A stretch of DNA of 64,000 bases from the NCBI GenBank assembly GCA_033064195.1, contig JARBJD010000004.1, forward strand, positions 186,001 to 250,000, given 5' to 3'. The position numbers and the translations under genes were made by a program. A model generated the notes under the pieces. The model searched no databases, was not told the origin of the DNA, and worked only from the letters and a program-made list of their open reading frames with translations. This document shows, piece after piece, positions 44,666 to 55,284 of this stretch. Each line of letters opens with the position of its first letter. Within the stretch, counting starts at the first letter, position 1. This DNA is from Blattamonas nauphoetae. Lineage: Eukaryota; Preaxostyla; Oxymonadida.

Positions 44666-47600
44666 TGAGACTTTAAAAGACCCAGTTGTGAACGGCTGAT
44701 GTCGAAGAGCAGTGCGTTGGCTCAAGCCGAAGCGAGCCGCGCAACCCACTCTCCTCTCTACTCCTCACCTTCCTCTCCTTCTTCACTCTCTTCAGACTCC
44801 TGATCTGATTCGCTTCCCTCACTAGAACCCCCTCCCACCTCTCTCTGTCCCTGCTCGAGCATCCTCTTCTTCTGAATCATGTCCAGGATATCCTGAAATT
44901 GCTCTGAGCGACTGCCACCACCTCTTCACGTGGTCTTCCACCTCACCTCCATGCACGATTGGTTGCGAGTACGTCGTCTCAATCATCGTTGAATCCTTTC
45001 TCCACCCTGCCCATCCCTTGATCTGCTTGTGATCAGCCCTCGCTACCTGGTCGAGATATGACGCAGCTGCGTGCTTTATGGAGTAGGGCCTGTACTCTCT
45101 CGGAACCTTCGCGGTAGCGAGTGCCCGCTGGACCTCCATGGCTACTTGCGCTTGTGTTAGCCTTCTTCCTGTTGTGAACGAAATCCAAACAGCTGACTGA
45201 TCAACGTTCCGCATGAAGCTGTTGGCCTCCCTCCACCTCTTGGAGAACTCCCAGTGGTTTCTCAAAGCCACGAACGGGGAGATAGTGCTACCCCCCTCAT
45301 CCCTCACGTACCTCGCACGCATCGCAGTCTTATCCGTCTTAACAAGCACTCTGATCTCCGCACTCGATGGTTCAGGTGAATCGTCTGTTTCCATCCTCCA
45401 GCTCACGTCGCCCCACTTCACCGAACACAACTCCGCCCTCCTCAGGAGCGTGTACGCCAGCACGAGTACAATTGCTCTCCTCTGGATCACTTCACCGATT
45501 CTGCATCGGGCTGACTGTGCTGCCCAGTGGAGGATCATGTTGATCGACCACATCGTCTCGTATCTGGGGCTGCTCTTCTTCACTTCTAACAGCTTTGAGT
45601 GTACCCACCGAAAGTACTTGTTCGGTGAGTGATCGCCTCCAAGGAGCGGATGCGTCGCCTGGAGCGACATCCGAATGATTGTTTCGGCTGTTGATGGGAA
45701 GGTACTGTGTGGTGGTTCCCTCTCCGTCATCCACACCAAAAAGGACATCACGATTGTGGCGATCTGTGTCTGCTCCCCTGCAATGTCTCTCGCTCTACTC
45801 CCTCGCTCCCCGCAGAACTCTGCAAACCACCCCCAAGCTCTTTTCCACAAGTTCACATTCTTGTACGTTCTCTCGATGATCGCTGTCACTCTCCCATCGA
45901 CTTTCAAATGGTGGTGGATGGACCTGAAGAAGATGAGACCCGCCTCTCGCCGGATCCGTGCCTCTTCGATTGTGTCCCGTCGATATACGAGACTCTGACC
46001 TCCCCCGGAGGCAGTTTGCACAACGATATGCTCGCTACTGGCTCCATCACTTCCTCGTATGTCCCCACAACCTTGTGCTTCATCTCGAGTCCTCTCAGTC
46101 CCATCTCCCATGACTGACCCATCCAATTCGGTGACACCAGCACCCCTCTCGCCCCATCGATCTCCAGCTTCTTCACTACTCGACCTACCAGACGGATCGG
46201 CGGATGGAGGAACAGAGTCATCGTCGAAGACCAATTCCTTTCGAATGCGCCTCTCGCCTCTGCTTCTTCCTCCCACTCCTTTGACCAAGAACGTTCGCAC
46301 TTCCTGTTGGTTCTCGCTGCGAACGCATCCACGTCGATCTCGACCTCCCATTCCTCCAGCACAGCGCCGAGCACATCGGCTCTCATAGCGAAGTCCCCGT
46401 GCGGAGACATTCGGCTCAACTTGTCCGCCGTCGTGTTCTCCGTTCCTTTGATGTGTTCGACTTGGACAATCCTCAACCCCAACTTCTCCTGCCTTCTGAA
46501 CACCGACCTCGTCACTCCAACAAGTCTCTTCCCTGCCTTCCCTTTTCTGATATTGAACATTGCCGATGTATTGTCCGTCTTCAGGCTGACGAACTTGATC
46601 TTCCTCTCCTCCCACAACCACCTGGCTTTCTTCAGTACTCTCTCGACAGCCGCTGTCTCTTTCGCGTTGATCGACGTCCCCTTCATTCTCCCTCTCCACG
46701 TCCCGAAGAAGTTGAAACTTTCGTCCGAGATTCTCACGCACGCTCCCCATCCAAGATCGCATGCGTCCGTTTCGATGGCTGCCTGGGCTGGGGGTTTGTG
46801 AAGGGGGTGAGGCTTGTTCCTCTTCACTATCGCTTCCCAGAACGACAACTCCCCCAGCTCTCTCCTCGACATCCACAGATCCCCCGTCAATCCTCCCTTC
46901 CTCACTCCTCTGTCCTTCAACGCCATCAGCTTCCTCAGATACAATCCTCCCTGTGGACACATGATCAGGCATCTGAGTGGTGGCATCAAAACAGGTAAAA
47001 CTGACATCAATTGATGTCAGTCCCCAAATTTTAACTGAGATCAAATCTCAACTCTTTTTCTTTGAGATTTTCACATTATCACTTCATCTATGATGTTCAA
47101 TTCACTTCTTGTTTTCACATAATACTCTTCTATCGTTCAGTTAGCTCTTATTTCCCAAAAACACACACGATCAAATTCACCAACATTTCTATTTTCGATG
47201 TATTCCCTACATTGACTAAAATCAGAGAGTAAATCCCATCAAATTACGCATACTAACGCATTTGCGATTTGTTTTTGTGATTTTTGAGTAAGAACTGACG
47301 AAATCATCAGAACCCAAAGTTCGCATTTTCATCATCTATGAAGTGACCATTTTCCTTTTTACTCTTTTTTCCATTCAAATATCATATATAAGAAGACTTT
47401 TTTGAAATGAAAGAAACGAAATGGTATTGTAGGTATTTGGTGACATCAGATCCGACTGGGATCACTGGGATCTAATCAGAAGCCTGCACATGATGCTTAC
47501 GAAGTTCAGTTCTCCGATCAGGCTCGCCAGCTGTCTCGTCCTCACCCTCTTGCACTTCAGCGCAAGTCCCATGAACTGCCTCAGTTCATTCCCCAACTTC

Positions 47601-49732
47601 TCCCTTCTGTCTGGTGTCAGTTGAATCGAGAGATTGTTGGAATCGATTCTCCATCCTAGGAACGTGATCGATTGCTTCGGCTCCATCTCGCACTTCTCTT
47701 CCGAAAGCTTGAAGCCTAGTCTCTTCAAAAACTCCGCCGCTTGCCTCGTCTTCTTCCCGCTCTCTTCTTGCTTGCTCTCGAAGAGCAAGATATCGTCCAA
47801 GTAGTGGACCACCCTCATCCCAAGCTCCCTCCTCAACTGTACTACCGCTGTCCTCATCACCCTGGTGAACGTCCTTGGCGCCGTGGCGAGGCCGAACGGT
47901 TTTCCGGTATACCGAAAGAACAGATCTCGGTATTGAAAGCACAAGTACTTTCCCAGCTTCTCGTCCACATGGATGTGGCTGTAGGCCGATGTGACATCCA
48001 GGCTTGTTAACCAATCGCCTCGCCTCATGACCTCCCCAACCGTCTGAATCCCTTCCATCTGGAAATGGTTGATGACGATGTGCTCGTTGAGAACGGTGGC
48101 GTCGAGAATTTTCCGGAACGACCCGTTCTTCTTGGGAATAACGAACGTCGGTAGACACAGTGCCACCTCCTCCTTCCTCACTGCCTTCACGCATCCTATC
48201 TCCAGCTCTTTCCTCAGTTGCTCCTCGTAGTCGTCTCTCTTCCTTCCTTCCCCTCGAAATGGGGGTGCCCATGTCGCTTCCGCGATTCTCCTCTTCGCGT
48301 CCTCGTCTACCCAGCGGAATTGAACCCCGTCTCGAATCAGCTGTCCCGCTCCGAACTTCTCCCACTCTCCCACTCTCTCCAACAGTCTCCCGGTGATGTG
48401 ATCTGGTGGTTTTGGTTGATGTGTGATGTGTGTGTCTGGTTGATGTTGGTGAAGTGAAAATGTGCTCTGCTGCGAGATGCGATTGTCTTGAAGTGTCTCC
48501 TCGTTGCCTAGCCTGCCTGCTACTGTTGGTTCCTTTTCCATTCCTGTCCGCTCTCTCCATCTCTCCTTGGAGTGAATTGCTTGAGTGGTTGTCCCTGTTG
48601 CGGTCTGGTGTCGAGCCTCCGCCATGAGCTGCTTTCTTTCCCGGGGGTGCTGCTCCTCCCCCCTCTCCCGAAAAAGCTGCTGCTTGACTGTTGTGAAGTG
48701 TTTCGAACTTGGGGCAGGCCCCTCTGATTGGGCGTGGCGAGCTTCGCCCCCTGGGCCTCGCCTTGCAGTTGTCGCTGAACTTGTGGAACGAACGGTTCCA
48801 GGAGACCCAACGATCTTGAATACAGGCCTTCAGACGTCGCGTTAATGTACTTGGATGAATCTGCTCTTGTTGCAGCGTCAATCATCAGAACCAAGCTCTG
48901 CCCTAGCTCTTCCTTCCTCTCACAATCCTCTGGTGAATTGCCTAGCGACTTCAACACATCCGCGGTGATTGCCATCGAGGCTAGCATCGACTGGACGGCT
49001 CCGCTCAATGCTCTCTCTCGCGTCCTCCTCCACCCTTCACTTTCAGTCAACTGGAACTCCATTTGCGTTGGTATTCCGACTGCTTTCTTCATTTCCGCCG
49101 TCCCAGCGATCAGCGTGTCTCTTAGCCGCGGCTCCAATACGTCATCCGTGAAGGATCCATTCCAACTCCTCAGGCTCTTCCTCACATACTGACCCACCTC
49201 GTTCCGAAACTGCTCATTCTCTTCGAACACACTCAGTGCACTCGTACGACGGGTGGTTGGTGATTGGTAGCGCTGAGTCAGCCATGCGAGCTCGGGAGGC
49301 CAGTTGGAGGAGGGCTCAAATTGGATGGGCGGGGATCGTACAGGAGACCTAGTAGGAGGAAAAACTTGCCCTTCTGTCGAGCTGTCTTCCCTTTTTGGTC
49401 TCTTTCTCTTGCTTGCCCTCTCGTTCCCTTTCCTGGTTCTCCGGGTCTTTCGTGTGGGTTGTGTCTTTCGAATCAGAGCTTCCTCTGTGGATGATGAACT
49501 GGACTCCTCCTGAAACGGAACATCCGACAATGCACATTCCGACACAAGCGACGATGACGAGCTTGACCTCGTCGGTGCCTGCCGTTTCCCCGTCTGTAAC
49601 TTTTCAATCTTCCCTTCAATGTATCGATCTAATTCTGCTTCGGTGAAATGTTGTGTTAAATCTTGGCTCATTTCACCGTCGTTCCGTGCATCTTGAGCAC
49701 CTTTTGCAAAATCCATCATTGTTACGTTTTGA

Positions 49733-49831
49733 TCAGACCACCCATCATTATTCTTATTCGGGTCTGTCAGATCATCTCACACAGACTGGGAGACGAGCCC
49801 AGTTGTGTTTGGCTTGACCAAAGGGAAAGCC
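49733..49831. repeat. Right inverted terminal repeat of the DIRS element
   Basis: Inverse of the left repeat, ending in TTGACCAAAGGGAAAGCC, which is unique to this end. Polinton-like gene sequence resumes at 49832. Confidence 0.85.
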
Positions 49832-49988
49832 AACCAATGAAGGACCTCCTCCACCGATACTGGCATTACATCAGGCGACATACTGGTTGTTCTGGATTGA
49901 GAATGGACAACCACGAGTGCGATATGTCATTGATCGTCGACTTCAAGAAGCACATGAAGAAGTGAAGAGAGGTTATTAAGAATCAAAG

Positions 49989-50004
49989 ATGATATTTTAT
50001 TTTT
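49989..50004 (+). promoter_or_regulatory. T-rich promoter-like motif, ~137-residue gene
   Basis: ATGATATTTTATTTTT lies about 13 bp before the ATG at 50018, a weaker match to the block-wide motif. Confidence 0.45.
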
Positions 50005-50017
50005 GTAGAAAACCCAA

Positions 50018-50428
50018 ATGGTTAAACGATATTTCTCAATTCAAAATTCTCACACTGCTCAACTCCCTCCTGATTTTACCAATTCTCGAGATCAAAAATA
50101 CCTCCACTTTCTTGGCTGCAAACTTCTTCATGTGAAGGAAGATAGTGATGATGTATCAACGATTATCTCCAAAGATAGTCCTCAGCACATTACAATCCAT
50201 GGTGATTGGATCCAGACTGATGCATGGAATGATTCGTATGTTGCTTTCTGTAGCGAACAGATTGCAAAGCGTAAGAAGTGGGAATTAACTACTCGACAAT
50301 CAATTGTGAAGATCTGGTTCAAAGACAGTTCTGGTGAATCAGTTGAAATGGAAACTACCGAAACAATCAATGGAAAAATAATCAAAGACTATTATGAATT
50401 CCTAGTTGATCTATTGCTGGAGTACTAG
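50018..50428 (+). CDS. ~137-residue gene of the Polinton-like block, right copy
   Basis: Starts MVKRYFSIQNSHTAQLPPDF and includes HITIHGDWIQTDAWNDSYVA and RQSIVKIWFKDSSGESVEME, a beta-rich pattern. Open across its length and conserved with the left copy, which shows it was a real protein of the element. No recognised domain; last gene of the block seen on this side. Confidence 0.62.
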   Translation: MVKRYFSIQNSHTAQLPPDFTNSRDQKYLHFLGCKLLHVKEDSDDVSTIISKDSPQHITIHGDWIQTDAWNDSYVAFCSEQIAKRKKWELTTRQSIVKIWFKDSSGESVEMETTETINGKIIKDYYEFLVDLLLEY

Positions 50429-50745
50429 TGCTTTGGCTTTATCCTCCATTCAACGCCTTCATGAACATAGATGACCGGTTTTGAACCGTGAATGTAATCA
50501 GAAACGAGTTCACAATTCTCCTTTTCATCGACTCGATCAACGCTTGCTTTGCATTCGTTCGACGTCTTTGGGTACAGATTTATGTTGCATTCATTTAGTA
50601 CAAAATAAAAAAATGAAAAAATGAAAAAATCATAAATGAATTATGAAGTGTTGTGCCAGCTTCATCTTGCTTCTTTCTTTTTTTGTTTCTTTCATCTTTT
50701 CTGTGCCTTCTTTCAGCTTCATCATTCATTCATTCAAGTTTGTAT
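50429..50745. other. Edge of the right Polinton-like fossil, nothing firm
   Basis: A weak minus-strand coding-like stretch (about 50590-50440) and a short run of three AAAAATG-like units at 50608-50630. No fibre-like gene equivalent to 22673 is found here. Confidence 0.35.
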
Positions 50746-50807
50746 GATTGTACCATGAGACTCTCGCCCTGTGAGGGTTGAGGGTTCGAAGTCTTTACTA
50801 AGACAAC

Positions 50808-51050
50808 CCGATACTCCTTTGGGGATCATTCAATCGTGTTCCTACTCAATGACTACTGCTGGCGAATTCCTTGAAGGATTAAGGTCTTGGGTGGGCATGA
50901 TTTACGGTCACATTGAAGTGATGCCCATAGTGAACCCCGGGGACAATCTTTCGATCATCCGTCTCCAATCCAACCTTCAATTCGTTCTACGCACTAGCCA
51001 CGAGGACACCATTTTGCCTGCGTGTCAAGGGTAATTACGTCGAGGTATCA
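50808..51050 (+). repeat. ~245-bp repeat unit, copy 1
   Basis: Begins AGACAACCCGATACTCCTTT, includes GACTACTGCTGGCGAATTCC and ends GGGTAATTACGTCGAGG. It recurs at 51213-51470 in the same orientation. A B-box-like GGGTTCGAAGTC sits just upstream (50784). No long open frame is shared. Confidence 0.85.
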
Positions 51051-51212
51051 TACTCTCCCCAAGGAGGGTTCGAAGCCTCTCGACCCCTGTCGGGATCGAA
51101 GCCTCTGGCGAGACTGGTGAGACTTCAACTTGTCATTCAATCATTCATCATTCAAGTCTTCATCGTTCAATCGTTCATCATTTCCTGTATCAAGTTTGTA
51201 TGAGTTTCCTAT

Positions 51213-51470
51213 AGACAACCCGATACTCCTTTGGGGATCATTCTCTCATGATCCTACTCAATGACTACTGCTGGCGAATTCCTTGAAGGGCGAAGGCATT
51301 GGGTTCGCATGATTTATGGTCACATGGAAGTGATGACCACATGAACCCACGGGGACAACCTCCCAGTTCGTCCCGCTCCAATCCAACCTTCAATTCGTTC
51401 TACGCATTCGCCACGAGGACACCATTTTGCCTGAGTGTCAAGGGTAATTACGTCGAGGTTTCATACTTCA
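51213..51470 (+). repeat. ~245-bp repeat unit, copy 2
   Basis: Same start and end as copy 1, about 405 bp downstream, with scattered substitutions and small indels (by eye 80-88% identical). A B-box-like GGGTTCGAAGCC lies at about 51065. A run of TTTTTGAATTTT-type low-complexity sequence follows at 51475-51560. Confidence 0.85.
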
Positions 51471-51597
51471 ACTTTTTTGGAATTTTTGAATTTTTAGAAT
51501 TTTTTTGAATTTTTTGAATTTTGAATTTTGGTATTTTGATCTTTTTTGAATTTTGAATTTTTGTTGTGAACGTTTTGACATTTTGCCGAAAGTTTTG

Positions 51598-51680
51598 CCG
51601 ATGGCGGGATTCGATCCCACGGCTCAAAGACCGAGTGTACCTTTAGACCTCCGGCTCTACCTACTGTGCTAGGAGGTCCT
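51598..51680 (-). other. tRNA-like segment (long variable arm)
   Basis: The minus strand has a D-arm-like TAGCACAGTAGGTAGAGC, an anticodon-arm-like GGTCTAAAGG, an extra arm CTCGGTCTTTGAG and a T-arm GTGGGATCGAATCCCGC in tRNA order, like a Leu/Ser class tRNA. The ends do not pair into an acceptor stem, so a decayed tRNA or SINE head is more likely than a working gene. Confidence 0.33.
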
Positions 51681-51892
51681 GGAAATGCCAGATTTTTCCG
51701 ATACCTTGTACCTCGAATTTTCAGATCTGCTATATATTCCTTTTTTTGTCCACCTTTCTACCCTCGTTAAAAAGCACGACTTTTTCACGTCAGTAATTTT
51801 GCTATATATTGAATTTATTGTCAAAGTTTTCAAATTTTAAATCTGCTATAGTGTCCTTTTTTCGGGTACAAGGTTTCTGATTTTCCGGGATA

Positions 51893-51983
51893 TTTTTAAG
51901 ACCGGAAAGTTTAGTGGTAGTAGTGAGTGCACGCACTACTACTACAAAGCTGAAGGTCCTAGGTTCAATTCCTGGCGGAAGCA
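51893..51983 (+). other. tRNA-like segment with strong hairpin
   Basis: TTTAGTGGTAGTAGT, then the hairpin GTAGTAGTG...CACTACTAC (9 bp, 8-nt loop), and a T-arm-like CTAGGTTCAATTCCTGG. The 3' CGGAAGC has no 5' partner. Echoes of GCTTCCGCCA occur near 52153. Confidence 0.3.
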
Positions 51984-53290
51984 TTTAATTTCACATATCA
52001 CTGCCCTTTGGTATGGTCTAGGCCCTTGGCAAGACCAAACGTACGTCTCCGGAACTCAACTCGATAAAAATGAGTACCGATGCCGGTCTAAAAGTGACCG
52101 ATGAGAATGGTCGCAACCTTCGGAACCTTGAAAAATACACCAGCTTCCGCCACAATCAAGGTTTTTGCATTTTTGAAAATTGTCGAAATTTTGCTTCAAC
52201 TTGAAATGAAAATGAGTTTTACTTCAATCATTTTCTGAATTGTCAATCGGTATGGAGAACAAGCAATGGAAATGGTGCCTTCGCCAACGTGGTTCCAGTT
52301 TCGACTTCTATACTACTCAGGTCTCACATTCAGGAAACTCCTGAACGATCAGACTACTTTGATCTTTCGACTCATTGAGAGAACCTATTTCAAACTGTTC
52401 TTTTGATTCAATGTACATGGTTTACGAAGTTCATTTTCTTCTCATAGTTCACCATTCAACACTTTTCTGAACAAAGTCAGATGGATGTATTCAACCATTT
52501 TCTCTCTCATGATTCTCTGTTTTTTGCTGTCTCTTTTCATCAACTGCCAAAATCAACGCACACTTGTTGATCATCCTCATTCTGCTGAAGTCTCACTCAA
52601 ATCAAATCCTCCTTCGAAATATTTCACAAACAGGATATTTTCCACTTTTTCCTGAACTTCCAAGGCAAGTCATGAGAATTGGTATGAAGATCTCATTCCG
52701 AACTTTCTACGTCTTTTTGTTCGATCAATCCCTTTCTGTAGGTGCTCATTCACAGGCTATGGATCCAATCTTTTCTTTCGTATATTGCCTCATCACACCC
52801 GTTATGATTTGCAGAGTTTTGACGAAGACAATATCACATTTTGAATGAAGTTGGAAAAAAAACAGAACTCCATTCATCTACTAGTTGAGAATCTGTGTCG
52901 TGAAAACCATACAACCTTCTAAAGGGTTTTTCCATCATCTTCCGATCTCCGTTTTTTGAATTCAGATTCTATAACTTTTCATCACATGAATCTCGAAGCG
53001 TCATTGAGCATTTCTTCCTCTGTCGTTCGAATCACTGTTCATCACGTTGGTACTGGCAGCTCCATTCACGTTCGATGGGTTCAGTTCCGACTGTTTTGTT
53101 GAAAGACATCTTCTCAGTGACATTGAATTCCATCTTCCTTTTCATTCTCTTTGATTGTCTGACCATCAGAGGTGATTGAACGACAGTTGCCGTTGATAAT
53201 GACGCGAAGGGTTGAGTATTGCAGGAAGTTCGCTCCTCCACCAGCAGTACCACCACGAAGGGTGAAAAACGTCAAGGATGTCGATAACTT
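51984..53290. other. AT-rich intergenic DNA without a supported gene
   Basis: One plus-strand 94-codon frame (52564-52848) has hydrophobic character but no support. Nothing else was recognised. Confidence 0.35.
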
Positions 53291-53302
53291 TCCAGCAAGA
53301 TA

Positions 53303-55280
53303 TCATGCCGACTCTTCTCCCCGTGATGGTATGTAGTGTTGCCTCTTTTCATTTTGCATATCTTTTTGTTGCAAAATCGAATCGTGACGTTGCGTCAGAT
53401 GTCCTTGACATTCGACCCAAATTTTGACATACATATCGAATGTATGCCGAGTGTTCGAAAAGAATGCCAGATTGTCGAGTCTGAACGAGCTGTTCCACAC
53501 ATCAAACATCACATTCAGTCCCATTGAAGGTGTCGGGCTATCTCGCTTTATCTTCTTAATATCTGTAAGATCATTCATTCTTTCCAATATCGCTTCAATT
53601 TCGTCGACGAGAAGAATATCCGGCGCATTGTGACGGATTCTTGTCAAAACTCCAAGGTGTTGAATCGTCAGTCGGGATCTCTCCTTTCTACGCGTGTGGT
53701 GAAGAATACTGAACTCCCTTTCAGTTGGGACGGTTGTAACGGTGATTGTCTGAATCGCCTGATAAATTGGCAAGACCGCGGAGTCAGATTGAAACACTGG
53801 ATTCCTGAGGATAAACTCCATAATTTGAGGCGCTGTTCGTTCCTGAGTACCGAAATGTAGCTGATACATCGATTTAATGTGCCTCCAATGTGAGATGGTA
53901 TGTTTTTAAAGATTTTGGGGCACAAATCTCCCAAAGCGATTCGCAATGTGCTTGATGAGCGAATCAGTTATTTCATTGTCAGGTGACATGAGCGTTGCGT
54001 TTGAAATGAAATCGAAATGGGTCGTGTCGCAAGGTTCAGAAAAGTGAAGGTTTAATTCGTTGGACAACACTTCCCCCAATCGAAAGCATTCAGCCACTGC
54101 ATTGTCGATCATCTCTGAGTAGTTAAACTCAGGGTGTTGATCCTGTGCCTCCTGCAGTACATTTCGTATCTCCTCCCCAGTGATTGCCTTTAGAGACGTG
54201 ATCAGGTCGGTGACGATTCTTTTCTGTTGATGCCGTGTCAATTCATTGCTTTGGAGGAGAGTGAATGGGAATTCGTGTGTCGGGAAGTCGATCCGAATCA
54301 AAGATTGCTTTGAGAGCAAGTTGAAGGCGGTGAGCAGAACAGCGGGTATGAATGATGTTTTGATTTCGTAGACGAAGATGTCCGATGAAGCCATTGACGC
54401 GCCCAGACATCGCAGGGTCTCCATCCGTTGCGACGGAGACGATCTGCCCACAATTGAGTTTTGCTTTCTCCAAGATCTCCTCAAATGCGTTGAATGAAAG
54501 GAGTCCCCTTCCTCGATCATTCATTTCAGCCAACCCAACGAGAACATCAACAAGTTTTCTCTCAATAGATAAAAAACGAAGATTCACACACAACACAGAA
54601 GTTGACGTGTGATATGTTGATGTGTCTAGCATCACCGAAAGAGGAGTTAGCTTATTGATGTCAAGTGTTCTGGCTGATTGAAAGTACGAGTCCAAACGGT
54701 CAGCGATTGTCCAAAACAGTTTGTTATCAGAAACTGTCCCCATTGAGATGTAAAGTGGATTGTTTGTGGAATTGAGCAAGTTTGTCATTGCTTTGAAGTC
54801 AGAGCATGCGTGGCAGTGACGGGCAATGTAGTGTACCGCCTGTACTTGATTCAGCCGATGTTTTCGAATTGAGCCTTGATCAATGACTGGCAGCAATTCA
54901 AGTCTCGTCTCTTTGTCCTTTCGAACAAGAGAGAGGGCTTATTGATGTGAAGCGCTCTGAAAGTGTCCCCGCATGCTTTTGAGAGCGCATGGGTTCGATG
55001 CTATTTTCACGTATTCATCTTTCGGCAAACGAAGGAATTGACACTGTTTACTGCAATGTATGCAGATAATCCCGCGATCAGTGAGTGATGAAGGTAGATG
55101 ATCCGGAAAGATCATTTCAGTGTGGATACACTGGAAATCCAACGTAAAATAGCAGCCAGATGGTGGATTGACTTCGAGTCGTTGAGTGTATGATTCATAG
55201 CTCGATTGATGGAGGAGAGGAAGTTTAACATCAGCTTGAAGATGGTGTGGAGTGACAGTTCTAGTTGAGTCACGAAATAG
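53303..55280 (-). pseudogene. hAT transposase, most complete relic
   Basis: Minus strand: BED-type zinc-finger region (55286-54939; CIHCSKQCQF...LKSMRGHFQSASHQ); HACSDFKAMTN and NKLFWTIADRLDSYFQSART; the catalytic QIVSVATDGDPAMSGRVNGF; IIHTRCSAHRLQLALKAIFD; and the C-terminal dimerisation part (53869-53303; TVTTVPTEREFSILHHTRRK, LGVLTRIRHNA). The parts occupy different frames at about 54940, 54240-54520 and 53870-53910; some could be introns, but frameshifts are likely. No terminal repeats were identified. Its 5' end abuts the MITE at 55285. Confidence 0.8.
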
Positions 55281-55284
55281 TCCC

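Larger units (their letters stand above)
44364..49831 (-). mobile_element. 5.47-kb DIRS-type retroelement, near whole (fossil)
   Basis: Minus-strand parts in order: gag-like protein (49719-48520, Ser-rich and KRKRPKRE basic region), reverse transcriptase (48625-47462; FRYTGKPFGLATAPRTFTRV and VHYLDDILLFESK), RNase H region (47010-45904; IETDACDLGWGACV) and tyrosine recombinase (about 46100-44822; LRRAELCSVKWGDVSW, YSIKHAAASYLDQV, ETTYSQP). Ends are inverted around GAGACTGGG/CTCGTCTCCCAGTC. Long open frames suggest it is young; it looks whole or nearly so, with at most one or two breaks. A ~450-bp non-coding stretch lies between the RT and RNase H parts (about 47045-47460). It is inserted in capsid-like gene B. 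Confidence 0.87.
40232..49977 (+). pseudogene. Capsid-like gene B, right copy (fossil, interrupted twice)
   Basis: Element-derived parts lie at 40232-41078, 43650-44363 and 49832-49977. N-terminal HPTNPPMPCRIGDEIEVPLS, central NPHDIGQFEMRGTNCPNFPM and a C-terminal tail matching the left copy. Interrupted by the DNA transposon at 41079 and the DIRS element at 44364. Candidate second major-capsid-like protein, paralogue of gene A. Fossil. Confidence 0.57.
36286..50430 (+). mobile_element. Polinton-like element fossil, right copy
   Basis: Same capsid-side block as the left copy, on the plus strand: gene 1, gene 2, small gene, capsid-like A, capsid-like B, ~137-residue gene. A T-rich motif precedes most genes. 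No replication or integration genes and no terminal repeats are visible within the window, so it is partial. Better preserved than the left copy but broken (about five to eight breaks, counting insertions). Inserted elements: a 2.57-kb DNA transposon (41079-43649) and a 5.47-kb DIRS element (44364-49831), both in capsid-like gene B. Confidence 0.74.

Noticed and set aside
45213-46998. Plus-strand frames across the DIRS recombinase and RNase H region
   Set aside because: Antisense shadows of long minus-strand parts that carry recognisable family motifs.
50608-50632. CRISPR-like or satellite array
   Set aside because: Only about three imperfect AAAAATG-type units; simple AT-rich slippage. No CRISPR array was seen anywhere.
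51475-51560. Regulatory T-rich tract
   Set aside because: Low-complexity GAATTTT/TTTTTGAA repetition; nothing distinguishes it from slippage, and the element promoter motif (TATTTTTTATTTTT before an ATG) is absent.
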